64,000 nucleotides of DNA, taken from Epiperipatus broadwayi (lineage: Eukaryota > Onychophora > Udeonychophora > Euonychophora > Peripatidae). A model generated the notes under the pieces. That model saw nothing but the letters and a program-made list of their open reading frames with translations. It had not been told where the DNA came from and made no database searches. Positions within the stretch are counted from its first letter, which is position 1. Each line of letters starts with the position of its first letter. Where the stretch lies: assembly GCA_028023455.1 (NCBI GenBank), contig JAQFVV010000258.1, positions 548,501 through 612,500 of the forward strand, written 5' to 3'. The translations under genes were made by a program, and so were the position numbers. Positions 1-11,999 of the stretch are shown here, piece after piece.

Positions 1-3000
1 TGAGAAAATGAATTTAAAATAAAATTTATCACTGAATAATTATAGATTACTACTTTCATACAATGAATATGAAAACATTTGTAAATTTTTCGGATATATA
101 TATGCTATAAGAGAGAATTTTTATTATGATGTTTCTAACAATATATATAATTAAGCAGATGTCTATATTGTTTTTAAAATTTGGGATTGATCTGATTAGA
201 ATTCCTAATTAAGTTGTTATTCATTTCCCTGACTGATCAGTCAAATAAAAACAGAATTTGAAAGAAAACAGCAGATTTGAAATAATAGATAATTATTAAG
301 AGACATTTATGATCCAAAGAATCAGCTTCTGAAGATTAATGATCAAATTAAGGACTGAAACAAATCACCTCAGTGTTTACTATGATTTAATACATCTAAG
401 AAGCTAAAGATAGAAAAATATATATATATGCATATTACTTATATAAGTGTGGGTATGTTCAAAACCTAAGTACTGAAATGTATAAATTCAATATAGTGAA
501 ATCTAAATGCTTATTTATGTAATATCACTATTTATAAAGCAAATCAAAAGCATTTGATATTTTATGTTAAATTATTATTTTATTTCTACTGCAATCATAA
601 TTTTTTACATGTTAATTAAACTTAGTCCAACTTCTAAATATCATCAGTTGGTAACCACTGCACCTAATGCAAAATAATTTATTAATCATACCAGTTAGAG
701 AACATGCATAATATTCTATCTTTTTCACAAAGCATATTTGTCTATGGTAAAAATAGCAAATTTATGAAAAATTATATAATAATATATGATTACTAAAAAA
801 AAAAAAATAAGCATTCTAAAAGTGGTAATTTTTTTTAGTAATAATCAAATCTGATGCAATATGTAATCTTGCTTAATATGTCAATAGATATTACATATCA
901 AGAATAAATCATAAAAATTCCTAATTTTATTAATGGATTTATAAATAGTTCTTTAGGAGACTGTATAAAAATTCAATGCTAATATAAATTCATACATAAA
1001 AATTCTGAGGATTGTACAATGACAACTTGCAGCAAATTCACTCTAAACTAAACTGTTAAGAACATCAAATTAATAGAAAAAATTATGAATTTTTTTATGT
1101 GACATCTGAAGAATAACAAAATCTTGTAATTAATTATCAAATTACCAATTTATCAAAACTGAAAAAAAAAATTGTCATGTCATCAAACTGAAATACTGAA
1201 TATTCTAAAAAATAAAAACCACATTTCTTGTTGCTCTAAAAGTTATATGAAGTTCACACACAAAAAGTAATAGATTGACCTATGATACAGAAACCTGTAA
1301 CTTTTGAGATTGTCTTATTCTACCACTGCCCTAAACTTCTCAAGGCAAGATAGTAATCATATGATATATTGCTTAAGAAATCCTTTGATGTTTAAATATC
1401 AAAGAATGGTTGTGCACATTCAGTTGATCAAAACGAGTGTCATTTGTCCACTATATTATTTGCACATGTCAATATGTTCAAATTTGAGAACAGAAGTGAT
1501 ATTATGTTTCATTATGAACACATTTTCTATATAAGCATCTAATATTTCTGAACATCCATATTCATATAAATGATAAAATAATAATGAAAATCTTTCTTAT
1601 AAACTATTTTGGTAATCACATACTGCAAGCTATTTCTAAAAGTATCATATACTTATAAAAACAAATACATCACAACATCCATGTCAGAAGCTTTAGAAAA
1701 GCTGAATTTACCATAATGAATTGTGTGTACTTGGCAAGACATAAAAAAAAAAAAACAATATCAAGGAAGTGGTAACTAAGAAGACTTAATCTTCATTTTT
1801 ATAACTTTGATCATGTTTTGAGAGGGAAAGTTTCCAACATTATTAGGCTTTATCCAATTGTTTCTAGGTGCATAAACTTTTAAATAATTTGGAAAACTGA
1901 AATCAACAATTGTGATTAATTTTAACACAATCATGTATTGGATTAAAATTGCTCCAATAGATTTAAGAAAAAATAATATAATTAAACTTTCTTAGAATCA
2001 AATCGTTTTATACAATAATTTGTATACGTTTTTATTTCATTAATATAATTGTATGCCTTTTCCTCAAAATGTGTTGCTTTAACTATAAAGTAATAGTTCA
2101 AATTACAAAAAAAAAAAAAAAATATCAATAAAGTAACCAAAAAGCAACATAAATATTTTGAGATTTGTAGTTAAATTAAAAGACAATAAAAACTATATAT
2201 CATATATTTTGTCAGCCCTGTAAAACTGATATTTTAAAATGTGTGGATGTGGTTGGGTGCAAATGAATATATAAATGAATGTACATATGCAAAGGCACTC
2301 ATTTCTTAAACTGATGCAAAATTTCACTAATATGCACAGATAATTACTAATTTTTAGTCATTCTTCTGTTTTAATGTTAAATGATTCTAAAACCTCGATT
2401 ACATATTTAAAAATATTACAATAAACTTTATACTGTAATCATTTTCACTCTGTTTTTACGTTTACTTATTCAAATTTAAATTGGAAAGTTAAAAAAAAAA
2501 AAAATGAAGATAATTATCTGAACAAATAAATCATTTGACATATAAAAATTATATAGATAATTTTGCTAGTAATTTTAATTCGTTATTTTATGTGAATAAG
2601 GAAGAATAAAAAAAAATGAAATAATATTAAAATTAACAACTCTTCTACTTTATAATGAACTAAATATATATATATATTATTAATAAAAAATATTAATTCA
2701 TTTATTTATTGTGTATGATATGATCAAATACATAATCGTGATTTTGTTTTTTACTTATATTTAAAGTTATGATTTAAATGGCTAATTTGATTTTGATGTT
2801 AAATTTTTAAAGCAAACTTTATTTATTTCTATAAAGTTTGATTTAAAAAAATAAAAAATAAAGATAAATAAACATAAAAATAAAATAAAGATAAAGAATA
2901 CTCACACAAAAATATATAGTATTTATATTGATTATCTAAAATTAAAATCTGTTGATTTATCTGTTCGCAGTACAAAATTAATAAAAAACCAAGCCTATCA

Positions 3001-3849
3001 TTAACAAAGTTTTAATTTTCTAATTCACATGCGCCAATTGGCACTACAGTGACAAAATATTACACAGAAAGCATTGTTACTTTTACAGTCTACCACTACA
3101 AATTTATCACAACAAAAATAAAGAAGAAAAGTAAATTTTAGTTGAAATTTGAATGTATATATATATATAATTTTTAAATAATGCATCATAGTAAAGATTA
3201 CATTTCATTAAAAAATATCTGTATGTATATATTAGAATAGTAGACTGTAGACAGTTTTATTGTCATTGATAATTATTTCTGTTGATATATTAGTGTGTAA
3301 ATGAATTTTCTAAATAATATATCATATGGTTCATAATATTGTGTACAGAATTAAAAGTGTATATATTTTATTTATAAATGCATATGTAATAAATATATAT
3401 TGTATAACATCCCTAATTCACATATGTAATCTTTAACTAGTGTATCATAGGTATATTTATAATACTATATACAAATGTTTAAAACATCTGTACTGTATTA
3501 ATATGTGTATTAAAATGTATATTATATAGGGTCCAATGTTATTTATATTCAGGTATCAAAAGAAGAGCTTGAAACAAAATGCCATGAATATAAAGTTCCA
3601 ACAAATAATAATAATTTTTACATTTGAAGATCTCATGAAAAAAATTAATAAAAGGATTTTTTTTTTAATATTCTTTCTGTACATTATAAAGTTTAGAATT
3701 ATTATGTACAAATCTTATTATTACAATATTATTATATTATCATTCAAAAACTTAGTTATCTATGTGGCATCCAACTATCTTACTATATACAGTAACTAAG
3801 ATGTTTACTTTATATAGCGCTATGTTGTATAAACTGTAATATTAATAAT
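1..3849. other. AT-rich gene-free stretch
   Basis: I see no supportable gene. The ORFs near 1.3 and 3.5 kb have the Ile/Lys/Tyr/Phe-rich composition expected of random AT-rich DNA and no recognisable motif. Short A runs and brief TA tracts (for example near 2666 and 3156) are the only structure. Confidence 0.6.
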
Positions 3850-3915
3850 TACCCATTAAGCTAATGCACATGTGCTTTGTGGATTTTAACAATAAATGAA
3901 TACTTTCACTAATTA
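3850..3915. repeat. Fragment of the 18-kb inverted-repeat element
   Basis: The stretch 'taagctaatgcacatgtgc' followed by a motif ending 'aaatgaatactttca' matches one arm of the inverted-repeat element at 18.02-18.27 kb. Only one arm is present here, so it is a solo fragment of the same family. Confidence 0.5.
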
Positions 3916-4434
3916 TAACTTTATGTAATCAATAAACAATGTGCAGAAAGCATACATACAAGTGGAAAAATTAAGATTTTAATCATGTGTAATTAGAAAT
4001 GCAGTAAATGAAAAGGAGAAAAATTGGTGCAGCAGACTATTTATTTACATTAGAAACGTTATTCACAGAGTTACAATTAATTCTTAATGGTACATGGTTA
4101 CACATCATTATTTTCGATAATGGGATTGAATAAGTGTTGACTGATTTTAATCATTACATATATTTATATTATTGTAAAATAATATTCATACAGAGTTCAA
4201 ATATAAAATTATAACAATACTTATTGTATTAAGTATACTTTCAATGTTTTCATGTCATATTCATAGTTAGTCTTCAGAAAGATAAATATTACATGGCAGA
4301 GCATGGAAACGTTATTATATATATATATATAGTTCATAAATCATATTTTTGAGAGGAATCACATTTAATAAAATAAAATTAAAGTAAATTAACTGAGAAG
4401 TTTTGACAAGATAACATTTGCCCTCAACTGGGTG

Positions 4435-4439
<5 letters not shown>

Positions 4440-4473
<34 letters not shown>

Positions 4474-4490
4474 AGTAGATATATCATCAA

Positions 4491-4526
<36 letters not shown>

Positions 4527-4545
4527 TTGATGATATTTCTTTTGA
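4440..4545. repeat. TA microsatellite with imperfect palindrome
   Basis: Two TA tracts (about 4441-4470 and 4493-4521) are separated by a short spacer. The second is flanked by 'catcaagtgatata' and 'tatatcacttgatgat', which are inverse complements, so the segment can fold into a long hairpin or cruciform. No coding content. The bases between 3916 and 4440 show nothing else. Confidence 0.8.
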
Positions 4546-4884
4546 AACCATTATGTTGTATTTCTTAAATACTTTCTATTATTAAATAGAAAATTATTAT
4601 TTTTAAATAATTATTATTATTTTTAAATTGTTTCATATTCAATTCAGGAGAATATATATATATAAACTAGTAAATAAACTTTAATAAATTATTAAAAAAA
4701 CAGAATAATACTATAAAAATCACACACAAATAGATAAATATATGCATATACAATCATATGCTAAATTCTTCATATTTTTGTCATCAAAAACATATCAATC
4801 AATACAAAATTAAGGAGACAAATCGATAAACTCTGCTATTTATAATTACTGTATCTCATAAAAAAGATTCACATTCAAAAAAAA

Positions 4885-4990
4885 TTTTGTAAGTTATATG
4901 TTGGACTATTTCCATTATCTAATTGAATTGTTAAACATTTTTAGAAAAATTCGAACATTTATTAATATCTTTCTAAATGCATGCTATGGT
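4885..4990 (+). repeat. Family A SINE-like repeat, partial copy
   Basis: Contains 'ttggactatttccattatct' and a following 'tttttagaaaaatt' block shared with copies near 5.34, 22.2, 30.8, 37.2 and 41.1 kb. Truncated at both ends and diverged. Confidence 0.55.
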
Positions 4991-5334
4991 TACCAATAAA
5001 ATACAGGTTACTACAGAAGAGGAAATAAACTTTAAATAAACAACAAAAATATTAACACCAAAAAGAGAAAAAAAACATGATAAGCACTACAGTGTGTCCC
5101 ACACTCCACAAATGGCAGATTATCTAAAGAAAAATTGCAGTCAATATAATATCACAACAGCTTTCCAAAGCTATAATATACCATGAAAAATCTAACTTCT
5201 ACAAACATAAAACTTAAAATACTAAAAGAGTCAAAACTACATTTATGAAATACCATTATGTAAGTGTAGAAGGACATATATCAATGAATACATATGCCCT
5301 ATCAAAAAATTATAAAAAAAAACATAAAACAACT

Positions 5335-5660
5335 ATTTATATATTGGACTATTTCCATCATTTAATATTAAGTACTGAATGTCTTTAGAAAAATTTAACT
5401 TTATTTAAATATTCCAATTACATTCAAATGCCAGTAATAGCACATAGGTTAGTATATCCCCAACATTTTCAGAAGTATTATTCACCTCCCTTTTTCATGC
5501 AAACACCAACCAAAGAAGAGAGGAGAATAATATCTCTTGAAACATTATGCATATGCTAACTAGCAGATGAAAGTAATTGGAATATTTAAATTAAGTTAAA
5601 ATTGTCTAAAGATATTCAATACTTAATATTAAATGATTAAAAGTTCAATATATAAATACA
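5335..5660. repeat. Family A repeat, snap-back (inverted) pair
   Basis: A forward copy from about 5340 holds 'attggactatttccatcatt', 'aatgtctttagaaaaattta' and 'atttaaatattccaattaca'. After a spacer of roughly 90 bases, the inverse complement follows (from about 5575: 'aattggaatatttaaatt', then 'aatacttaatattaaatgat'). The two arms would form a hairpin of about 100 base pairs. The spacer includes 'attattcacctcccttt' and 'agaggagaataata', also an inverted pair. Similar snap-back copies occur at 30.8 and 22.2 kb, so the arrangement seems a habit of the family rather than chance. The 5000-5335 flank shows nothing. Confidence 0.65.
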
Positions 5661-5927
5661 ACTAACATATCATCATTAGAAACTTTCAGGAAAACATAAA
5701 ACAATGATTGGAGAGGGGAAAAAAAGTGAATTAAAAGTAGCAAACTATGCATGTCAATGAACATGTTAAATTACTAATATGCAAGAATATTAATTAGGCA
5801 GAAAAAAAAAAGTAAAAACTAATAAAATAAAGAAGCTCCTTGTATGTCAGTAACAAATAAATGCATAATTTAAACTATTAAACTTCACATGATCACCATT
5901 CTTTTATATGTACACAAGTTCTTTATA

Positions 5928-6480
5928 CAGAAATAAAACTCAATACAATAGTATCACTCACAGCAAGCCAGAGTAATCAATGGATACAAAAAAGGTTTGT
6001 GCATAAAATCCCTATCTAGTGCCTACTCATCTAATATCCCCAGACTAGTTACTACCTTGTGGATTTCATTAGTGAAAGCCTTGGATCTGAGATCACTGCA
6101 CCTAGTGTAGTTATTAAAGAACCAAAGACACCAAAAAGTATGGATGCTGAATTGAGGTCTATACAACTATACAAGCTAATGAGTGTGAATTGAAAACATT
6201 ATTGGGTTTTCATTCTGGACTCAAACTTTTATAGTTAGCTAATAAGATAAAAGGTGGATGCTGGGGGTTTGCATTAGATTCTAAGATCTGGGTGCAGTAC
6301 TCTCAGATTCAAGGTGCCTCACAGATAAAAGCCACAAACTAGAAACTAGTCTGGGGATATTGAATGAGGAGGCAATAGATAGGGATTTATGCACAAACCT
6401 TCCTACATCTATGGATTATTCTGGATTGCACTGAATGATGCTCCTGCATGGAGAGTTTTGCCTCTGTGTAAATGCATAAT
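5928..6480. repeat. Family B long inverted-repeat element, copy 1
   Basis: Left arm (about 5928-6110) and right arm (about 6283-6475) are inverse complements. Landmarks are 'ccctatctagtgcctactca', 'atatccccagactagtt' on the left and 'aactagtctggggatatt', 'atagatagggatttatgcac' on the right. A unique centre of about 170 bases lies between them. It matches the more compact copy near 26.0-26.3 kb. The 75-codon ORF at 6389 runs through the right arm and is not a gene. The structure resembles a miniature inverted-repeat transposon; I could not fix a target duplication, so the superfamily is open. Confidence 0.75.
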
Positions 6481-7630
6481 TCAATGTACTACAACAATCC
6501 ATGTTTGGAAATCACTCATTAACGTTGCCTTAAAAAAAATTGGAAAAATCAAAATAACTTTCACAAATAAAAATATAAAATTTCTACTTACTGTTATTTT
6601 TGACAAAACAGTTTAATTAATTAGAGTATTTCCATAAATTTAACATTCATGAATTTAAAGATCATTGATCCAATTTCTATGCTAGCAATCACTGATTAGG
6701 CCAGCAAGATTTTAAAGTAAGAATATTGCCAAATAAAAATGTTTATACTAACTTGTTTACTATACTCATATTGAGAAAAGTATAAATAAAATTGTTCTAA
6801 TAATAATTAATGATTCATCTAGATGTAGGAAATTGTCTAGCATACAAGTAAAATGTAATAATCACAAACCTTTAGACAATCATTTAAAAATATAATTAAA
6901 ATGTAAAAAGAAAATTAACATTTTATTCTAAAAATAATCACATTAAATATATTTTGAATATTAAATAAATAATTATTTAGTTGGAAACTTTTGTTTCTTA
7001 GTAAAGTTTTCTTACTACTAAGCAAATTTTTGTTATATAAACTTTACAAAATATAAGTGCCTTAAAATACTGACATCTGCTCTGCATTTTGTTGATACAC
7101 ACACTAATATAATCAATCTAGTATGTTTTAAATAATTACATTAATAATATACATGATATCTAAATAGATAAAAACTCACAGAATCTAATTATTAACTAAC
7201 TTTATAAACAAGGGTACAAAGTTGTTGTTTTCTTTAAAAAAATACAAATTAAAGGCAATAATATTTTATTTTAAAATTTATAATTAAAAAAACAAATACG
7301 TTCAATTCCACTTCATTGTGTCATATTTCTTTACTGAAATTACGTTTTTAAAAAATAAACGTTCTTTATGATTTTAACTGTAGAAATGCATATCTTTCAA
7401 TCAATGCAAAAAAAAAAAAGTTACTTTTAAAAAAAATTTTTGACTAAAAGCAAAAACTTATTAATGATGGTGAACTTTACTTAGAAATGTAATAGTCATA
7501 AAAATAAACAAACAAAATATTAAGATGTGTTTTAATTATTAAGTTTAAAAAATTACTTTATTTGTAATTGTACTATTAAAATAGGTCTAAATATAAGTTC
7601 AAATTAATTATTATTTTGAATTAAAATATA
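6481..7630. other. AT-rich gene-free stretch
   Basis: No coding motif, tRNA-like structure or repeat was recognised; homopolymer A/T runs only. Confidence 0.55.
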
Positions 7631-7951
7631 TTGTACACCTGGGTCTCATTTTATGTGAGTAGATAGGTTCCTCAGAAACTGCACACAAAAGAAATTGCAC
7701 AAAAATACTTAACTTACCTTGAAAAATGGGAAATATGTACTGTTATTTTCAAAAATCACATAAAAGCAAAGCAACAACATAAAGTTACTTTAAAATTCGC
7801 ATAAAAAAAATAAGAAAATAAAATATGACTAATAAAAAATTTCAAATTTGAAAAAAATTGATACAAGACAAACTTTTTTTACTTTTTTTTATTAATTACA
7901 GTATTTAATTTTATTCAAAACAATACATTTTTATACATAATTTACAATATT

Positions 7952-8200
7952 TTACATTTTTTCATACATGTATAGTATTTTAATCATTATTGCTATTTGA
8001 TGATTTGCAGGTTCATTTATGAACTGGTAAGACATCAGATTTGTCACAAGAGGAAATACAACTAGCGCCAACTTCATTTTTTTAATTGTTCTTATAATGG
8101 ACTTGCCCAAACTAAAATGTTTTCCAATCTCTGTTGATCCTTCCCATTTTGCTAAGTGATCTAACACTGAAATTTTTGTTTCCAAAGAAATTCATTTTAT
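7952..8200 (-). pseudogene. Tigger transposase N-terminal fragment (psq/CENP-B-type HTH)
   Basis: The reading frame starts about 8200 and holds 'METKISVLDHLAKWEGSTEI' then 'GKHFSLGKSIIRTIKK'. This is the layout of the Pipsqueak-like DNA-binding domain of Tigger/CENP-B-type transposases: a Lys/Leu-rich first helix, a Gly-Glu-Gly-Ser turn and a recognition helix ending in TIRK/TIKK. In the family this domain binds the transposon ends in the nucleus and is followed by a second HTH and a DDE core. Here the frame loses similarity after about 40 residues and ends by 7952, well short of the usual 400-500 residues. It sits between matching terminal inverted repeats, which supports the call. A stop lies just upstream of the Met. 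Confidence 0.75.
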
Positions 8201-8298
8201 TGGGTATTTTTTCCCCTCTCCATTAGAGTAAACTAAAAGTTTAAAATAAAAATAAGAACTTAGGGGACTTATAGATGATAAAAAAGACACCTACTCAC

Positions 8299-8505
8299 CA
8301 CTGTTGGGCAAAATTTAATTAAAAACTAACAATTAAAAATTAAATTCTTATTTTTGTCTTTAATTTTCAATTCCGTTTAAAAATCAAATCCCATTGTTTC
8401 CCATCACATTAATTTCAGATCACATTTCATAATTTTTAAATTTTAATTACAATTAAAAATCAATTTTTAATTTTTAATTGTCAAGTTTAATTGTGCCCAC
8501 CGCTG
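8299..8505. mobile_element. hAT-type miniature element nested in the Tigger element
   Basis: Starts 'cactgttgggcaaaattt' and ends with the inverse of 'cagcggtgggcacaatt', i.e. 12-base terminal repeats of the CAGnGGTGGGCA type typical of hAT elements. The flanks 8291-8298 (ctactcac) and 8506-8513 (ttactcac) form an 8-base target duplication with one mismatch. The 207-base interior is almost wholly AATTAAAAA-type sequence with no coding capacity. Confidence 0.85.
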
Positions 8506-8778
8506 TTACTCACATTTTAAAAATAAACTTGCAGACACTAAATGATTAATTGATTATGGTTTTTTAAAAAAAAAAAAATAGAATGTGATTTAAAATGCAA
8601 AAACAACAACGTACATAGTATAGGTATCTATAACGTATGAAGATTTACATTAAAATCTTGTAAAATTTAATGTGTGTATATAAAATGGGGTAATCCTGAT
8701 ATTTTAAATTAATTATGAACTTCTTTATTGCATAAAATCTATTACAGTACTATTATAAAGCACTTAAAATACTGAAAT

Positions 8779-8900
8779 TATTAGATGAAAGTCAAACTCC
8801 AATAATACGCTATTACTTTAAATATGACATGTGAATATGCAAAATTTATAATATTTAAAGTAATAGCGCATTATTGAAGCTTGACTTCTGATCTAATAAT
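8779..8900. repeat. Inverted repeat with about 46-base arms
   Basis: Arm 1 (8779-8824) reads 'ttattagatgaaagtcaaac' then 'aataatacgctattacttta'. Arm 2 (about 8853-8900) is its inverse complement with a few differences ('agtaatagcgcattattgaa'). The loop is about 28 bases. It may be a small inverted-repeat transposon inside the Tigger element or a structural part of it. Confidence 0.6.
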
Positions 8901-9011
8901 CTTTATCGCATAAAAGAAAAATGCATGCAATGATATTAAGAAGAAACATGAATCGCATAACTTCAAAATCGCATTAAAAAAATCCACATAAAATGAGACC
9001 CGGGTATACTA

Positions 9012-11264
9012 TATAACATTAAAAAAAATTATATATACAGATAGAAAAATATCTTGAAAACTGAAGATAAATACACTTGGAAACACTTTCAAATAATTTG
9101 ATAGGTTTTAATATAATGTATTCCATTTCAAATAATCAATTTATAATTGATTAAACAGAGTGCAATCTTGTTTTTAAAAAAATAAATGAAAGATTTTGTT
9201 ATTAAAATTAAATTAACAACAAAGAAGTTTCAAGTCCCTACCATCTATGTTTAAAGAAAACTTGAAATTCACTCATAATTCACTCATAATTAGGTCATAA
9301 ATGTAATGTATATTCTGCTTGATTGTTTGTAAACATTTTCCTCTCTCAATTTTATTTATAAGTATAACAGAAATTAAAACTTTTCAAGTCAGATTTGAAA
9401 GTTTAGAATTTTTTTTTCAGATGCACAATTTATTATTCTATTGATGAGATTGAATGAATTAAAAAATAATTCAATCTCATTGATTTGTAATTTTATATAA
9501 ATGTGAACACATTAATACACTTGAATGTACTGTTATAAAGCCTTACAAAATTTAACATAATCATAATATTGAAAATTTGAAGAAAAAAAGTTCCCTCCTT
9601 GATTTACTGAGAAAAACAAAACAGATTACTTAAATGAAAGATACTTACGTCTATATTTCATATTTTGATCTTTAATTTCTCACCTCATGAGCAACTCTAC
9701 CTATAATTAGGAATAGTGAATACAAATGCATAAAAATAGGTTCTAATATATATATATTCCTATCAGTCTAATGAGAACACAAATGTTTTGAAATGCTCCA
9801 AAAATGTGTTTGTAAATTATATTCATGGTGATTTCCTCTTCTTAAGAAATTATAATTCTACAATAAAACTATTAATAACGATATATTTATATAAAATTAA
9901 TATTAATAAGATTTAAAATGAAGCAAGAGATTTTTTTTAAGTTTTACTATTAACAGTGGCAAATTCCTTTATAATAATAAAAAAAGGATTATAATCTTAT
10001 TTCTTATATATTTATTTGTTGGAATATAATATTAAAATAACCACCAGCAAGACAAAGGAAGGACTCTCTACCATCCATTCATTAAAAAACAGTGGAAGAA
10101 ATGACTATTGATCAGATATATTAATCGTTAGGTGGTGGAAGTTTGGGCAATTTTCAATTCTTGTTTATCTTTATCTAGGAATAGCTACCTATCCATCGAC
10201 TGATCAATTAAGTGGATGGTTAGGTAAGTTTGTCAATGTCCTCTTACCTAAAAAAAAGGCCTAAGCCTGATTGAAACTTGACAATATTTTTATCTGATAA
10301 GAACTTAAGAGTAAATACACTTCCAAAAAATAAAAAAAAGTTTGATACAAAAAGATACATATACAATAACTAAAATAATCAAATGGTTTATTGCTGGGAG
10401 GGGTGTGTGCAGAATAAGTTTGAGTATTGGAAATCAGAACTGGAAGCTCGAGCTTCAGAATATTGCCCCTCTATCACTACATCAAAACATGCAGGGTTAT
10501 ATATGCAATAAATACAGATAAAACATTGTCTTTGCATATATATATATATATATTGTGAAATAAAAAAGATATTAGCATCAGCTGTTGCAGTACAAATTTA
10601 ACAGTCACTAGAGAGAGAAAAAAAACTACGAGATGGGAATCCATGATTTAAATATAATGAAGATAATTGTTATTTTCCTGCTGAATTCCTCTGGAAGACA
10701 ATTAAAATTATTTCTAATTAACTTTCAAGTCTTAAAAAAAGTCAATAAATGTAATATCAGGCGTCAAAAAAAAAAATACACAAGTATTAGAATAAAAAAA
10801 TATATAATTTAATGTCTTCAGAGTGGATTTATATATACTAAGTTATTTAAAAATAATAAGAATTACTTTCTAATAGTGTGATGATTTACTTTAAATTCTT
10901 TAAAATGTATTATTAACAAAAACAGTACTGAAAATTACATGTAAACACAACAATGGCCTTATTTATATATATAGTATTAGAATAAATCTTGGTGGGGGGG
11001 GGGGGGTTTCTGTCTAGATATTAAATATAACTTAAATAATTTCGGTTTTAATAAATCTACTCCATGAATTATCAAAGATGAACAGACATGTTGTTTACAT
11101 AAATTCATTCAACATTTATTAATCAACAAGAGAGTAAAACCTTCTTAACAAAAAATAGTTTATCCATCATAGTGACAAAATCTCTGCTAAAAAGAGTTTA
11201 AGCAACCATCTATAACAAAAAAAAATGACTGAAGAAAAAAGTTCAGACTACATTGTCTTTCAGC
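9012..11264. other. AT-rich gene-free stretch
   Basis: Only small structures were seen: a hairpin at about 9441-9482 ('gagattgaatgaatt' / 'aattcaatctc'), a duplicated 'attcactcataattcactca' near 9270, a TA tract near 10541 and a G run at about 10993-11006. The 10.38-10.50 kb segment is less AT-rich but has no recognisable motif. Confidence 0.5.
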
Positions 11265-11533
11265 ATTAATCACAATCTAACAATACGACTATTATATAAA
11301 ACAGAGAAACATTAAAATAATATAAACACTATTGTCAAGCGCTTTCAACTCGTTTGAGTCCTTATCGAGGCTGTATAAAAATCGTTATACTTTACTCGTT
11401 TGAGCCTTATCAAGGCTGTATAAAAAGTAGAACGACCTTTATACAGCTTTGATAAGAACTCAAAAGAGTGTTTTATATTATTTTAATGTGTCTCTGTTTT
11501 ATACAATAGTCGTATTGTTAGATTGGGATTTAT
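11265..11533. repeat. Inverted repeat with tandem hammerhead-like units
   Basis: Left arm (about 11265-11390) and right arm (about 11434-11533) are inverse complements; both outer parts carry 'aatctaacaatacgactatt' and 'acattaaaataatataaa'. The inner part repeats a unit read on the minus strand as 'tatacagcctcgataaggac' then 'tcaaacgagt'. The left arm holds two such units, the right arm one degenerate unit lacking about 18 bases. On the minus strand the left unit shows GACTC-AAAC-GAGTT followed by GAAA and a self-complementary AGCGCT. That resembles stem II, box II and the short stem III of the minimal hammerhead ribozymes known in Penelope-like elements, but box I is not canonical (CTCGATAAG). 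Confidence 0.55.
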
Positions 11534-11884
11534 ATTTTATAATAACTGAAGTATTGGATTTTTTATCTTACAACATTAAACAGCTTTTCCTATAAGTGTA
11601 CAATATACTCAAGCTAGTTTGAAGCATAAAGTAAAACTGTTTTTTTTCATATACGACAATATTAAAAATACTGAAATCAATTTTCAGCCAAAAATAAAAA
11701 ATATTGTTATTTTCTAAACAAAACTGAAGTCAGTAGAAATAATAAATATAATTCGTTTTACATGCTTGCGCAAAAATGAAAATACGAAAAGTCAAATTAT
11801 AATAGTTAAGTACAATTTTATTTTATGAAGATATCTTTTATGAATACATACAAAAAAAAAAAAAGATCAGAAATTATCAAGTTT

Positions 11885-11983
11885 TTTTTCCTCATGTGTC
11901 ATAGCATCAGCCGGGAAGCGAACCCGGGACAACCACTTGTAAAGCAGCCGTCGCCGACCTATCGACCACCAATGCTTGACAAG
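11885..11983 (-). repeat. tRNA-Val-like SINE, copy 1 (short variable arm)
   Basis: On the minus strand this folds as a complete cloverleaf: acceptor GCATTGG/CTGATGC, D stem GTCG/CGAC, a 5-base anticodon stem with loop TTTACAA (anticodon TAC, valine), and a perfect T stem CCGGG/CCCGG with loop TTCGCTT. The stem is extended by GTCA/TGAC outside the acceptor, and an A-rich tail follows ('atgacacatgagg' then A). Flanks 11871-11884 and 11984-11997 match in 13 of 14 bases, a target duplication made by retroposition. Of the four copies it is closest to a genuine tRNA and lacks an 8-base insertion seen in the others. Confidence 0.85.
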
Positions 11984-11999
11984 AAAGTATCAAGTTTGC

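Larger units (their letters stand above)
7631..9011 (-). mobile_element. Decayed Tigger/pogo-type DNA transposon with nested insertions
   Basis: Terminal inverted repeats of about 27 bases bound the element: left '...gggtctcattttatgtg' (from 7631) and right the inverse of 'cacataaaatgagacccggg' (to 9011). The flanking bases are TATA on both sides, consistent with TA target duplication, the rule for Tc1/mariner-pogo elements. Inside, on the minus strand near 8185-8080, is the N-terminal helix-turn-helix of a Tigger transposase. The remaining transposase (DDE catalytic core) is missing, so the element is internally deleted and cannot transpose by itself. It carries a nested hAT miniature element (8299-8505) and a second inverted repeat (8779-8900), so it is older than both. 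Confidence 0.8.

Noticed and set aside
1304-1534. 76-codon ORF as a gene
   Set aside because: No motif, composition as expected from AT-rich DNA, no supporting signals.
11885-11983. A functional tRNA-Val gene
   Set aside because: The fold is complete, but the extended clamp, A tail, target duplications and three relatives make it a SINE; a functional tRNA is not excluded without expression data.
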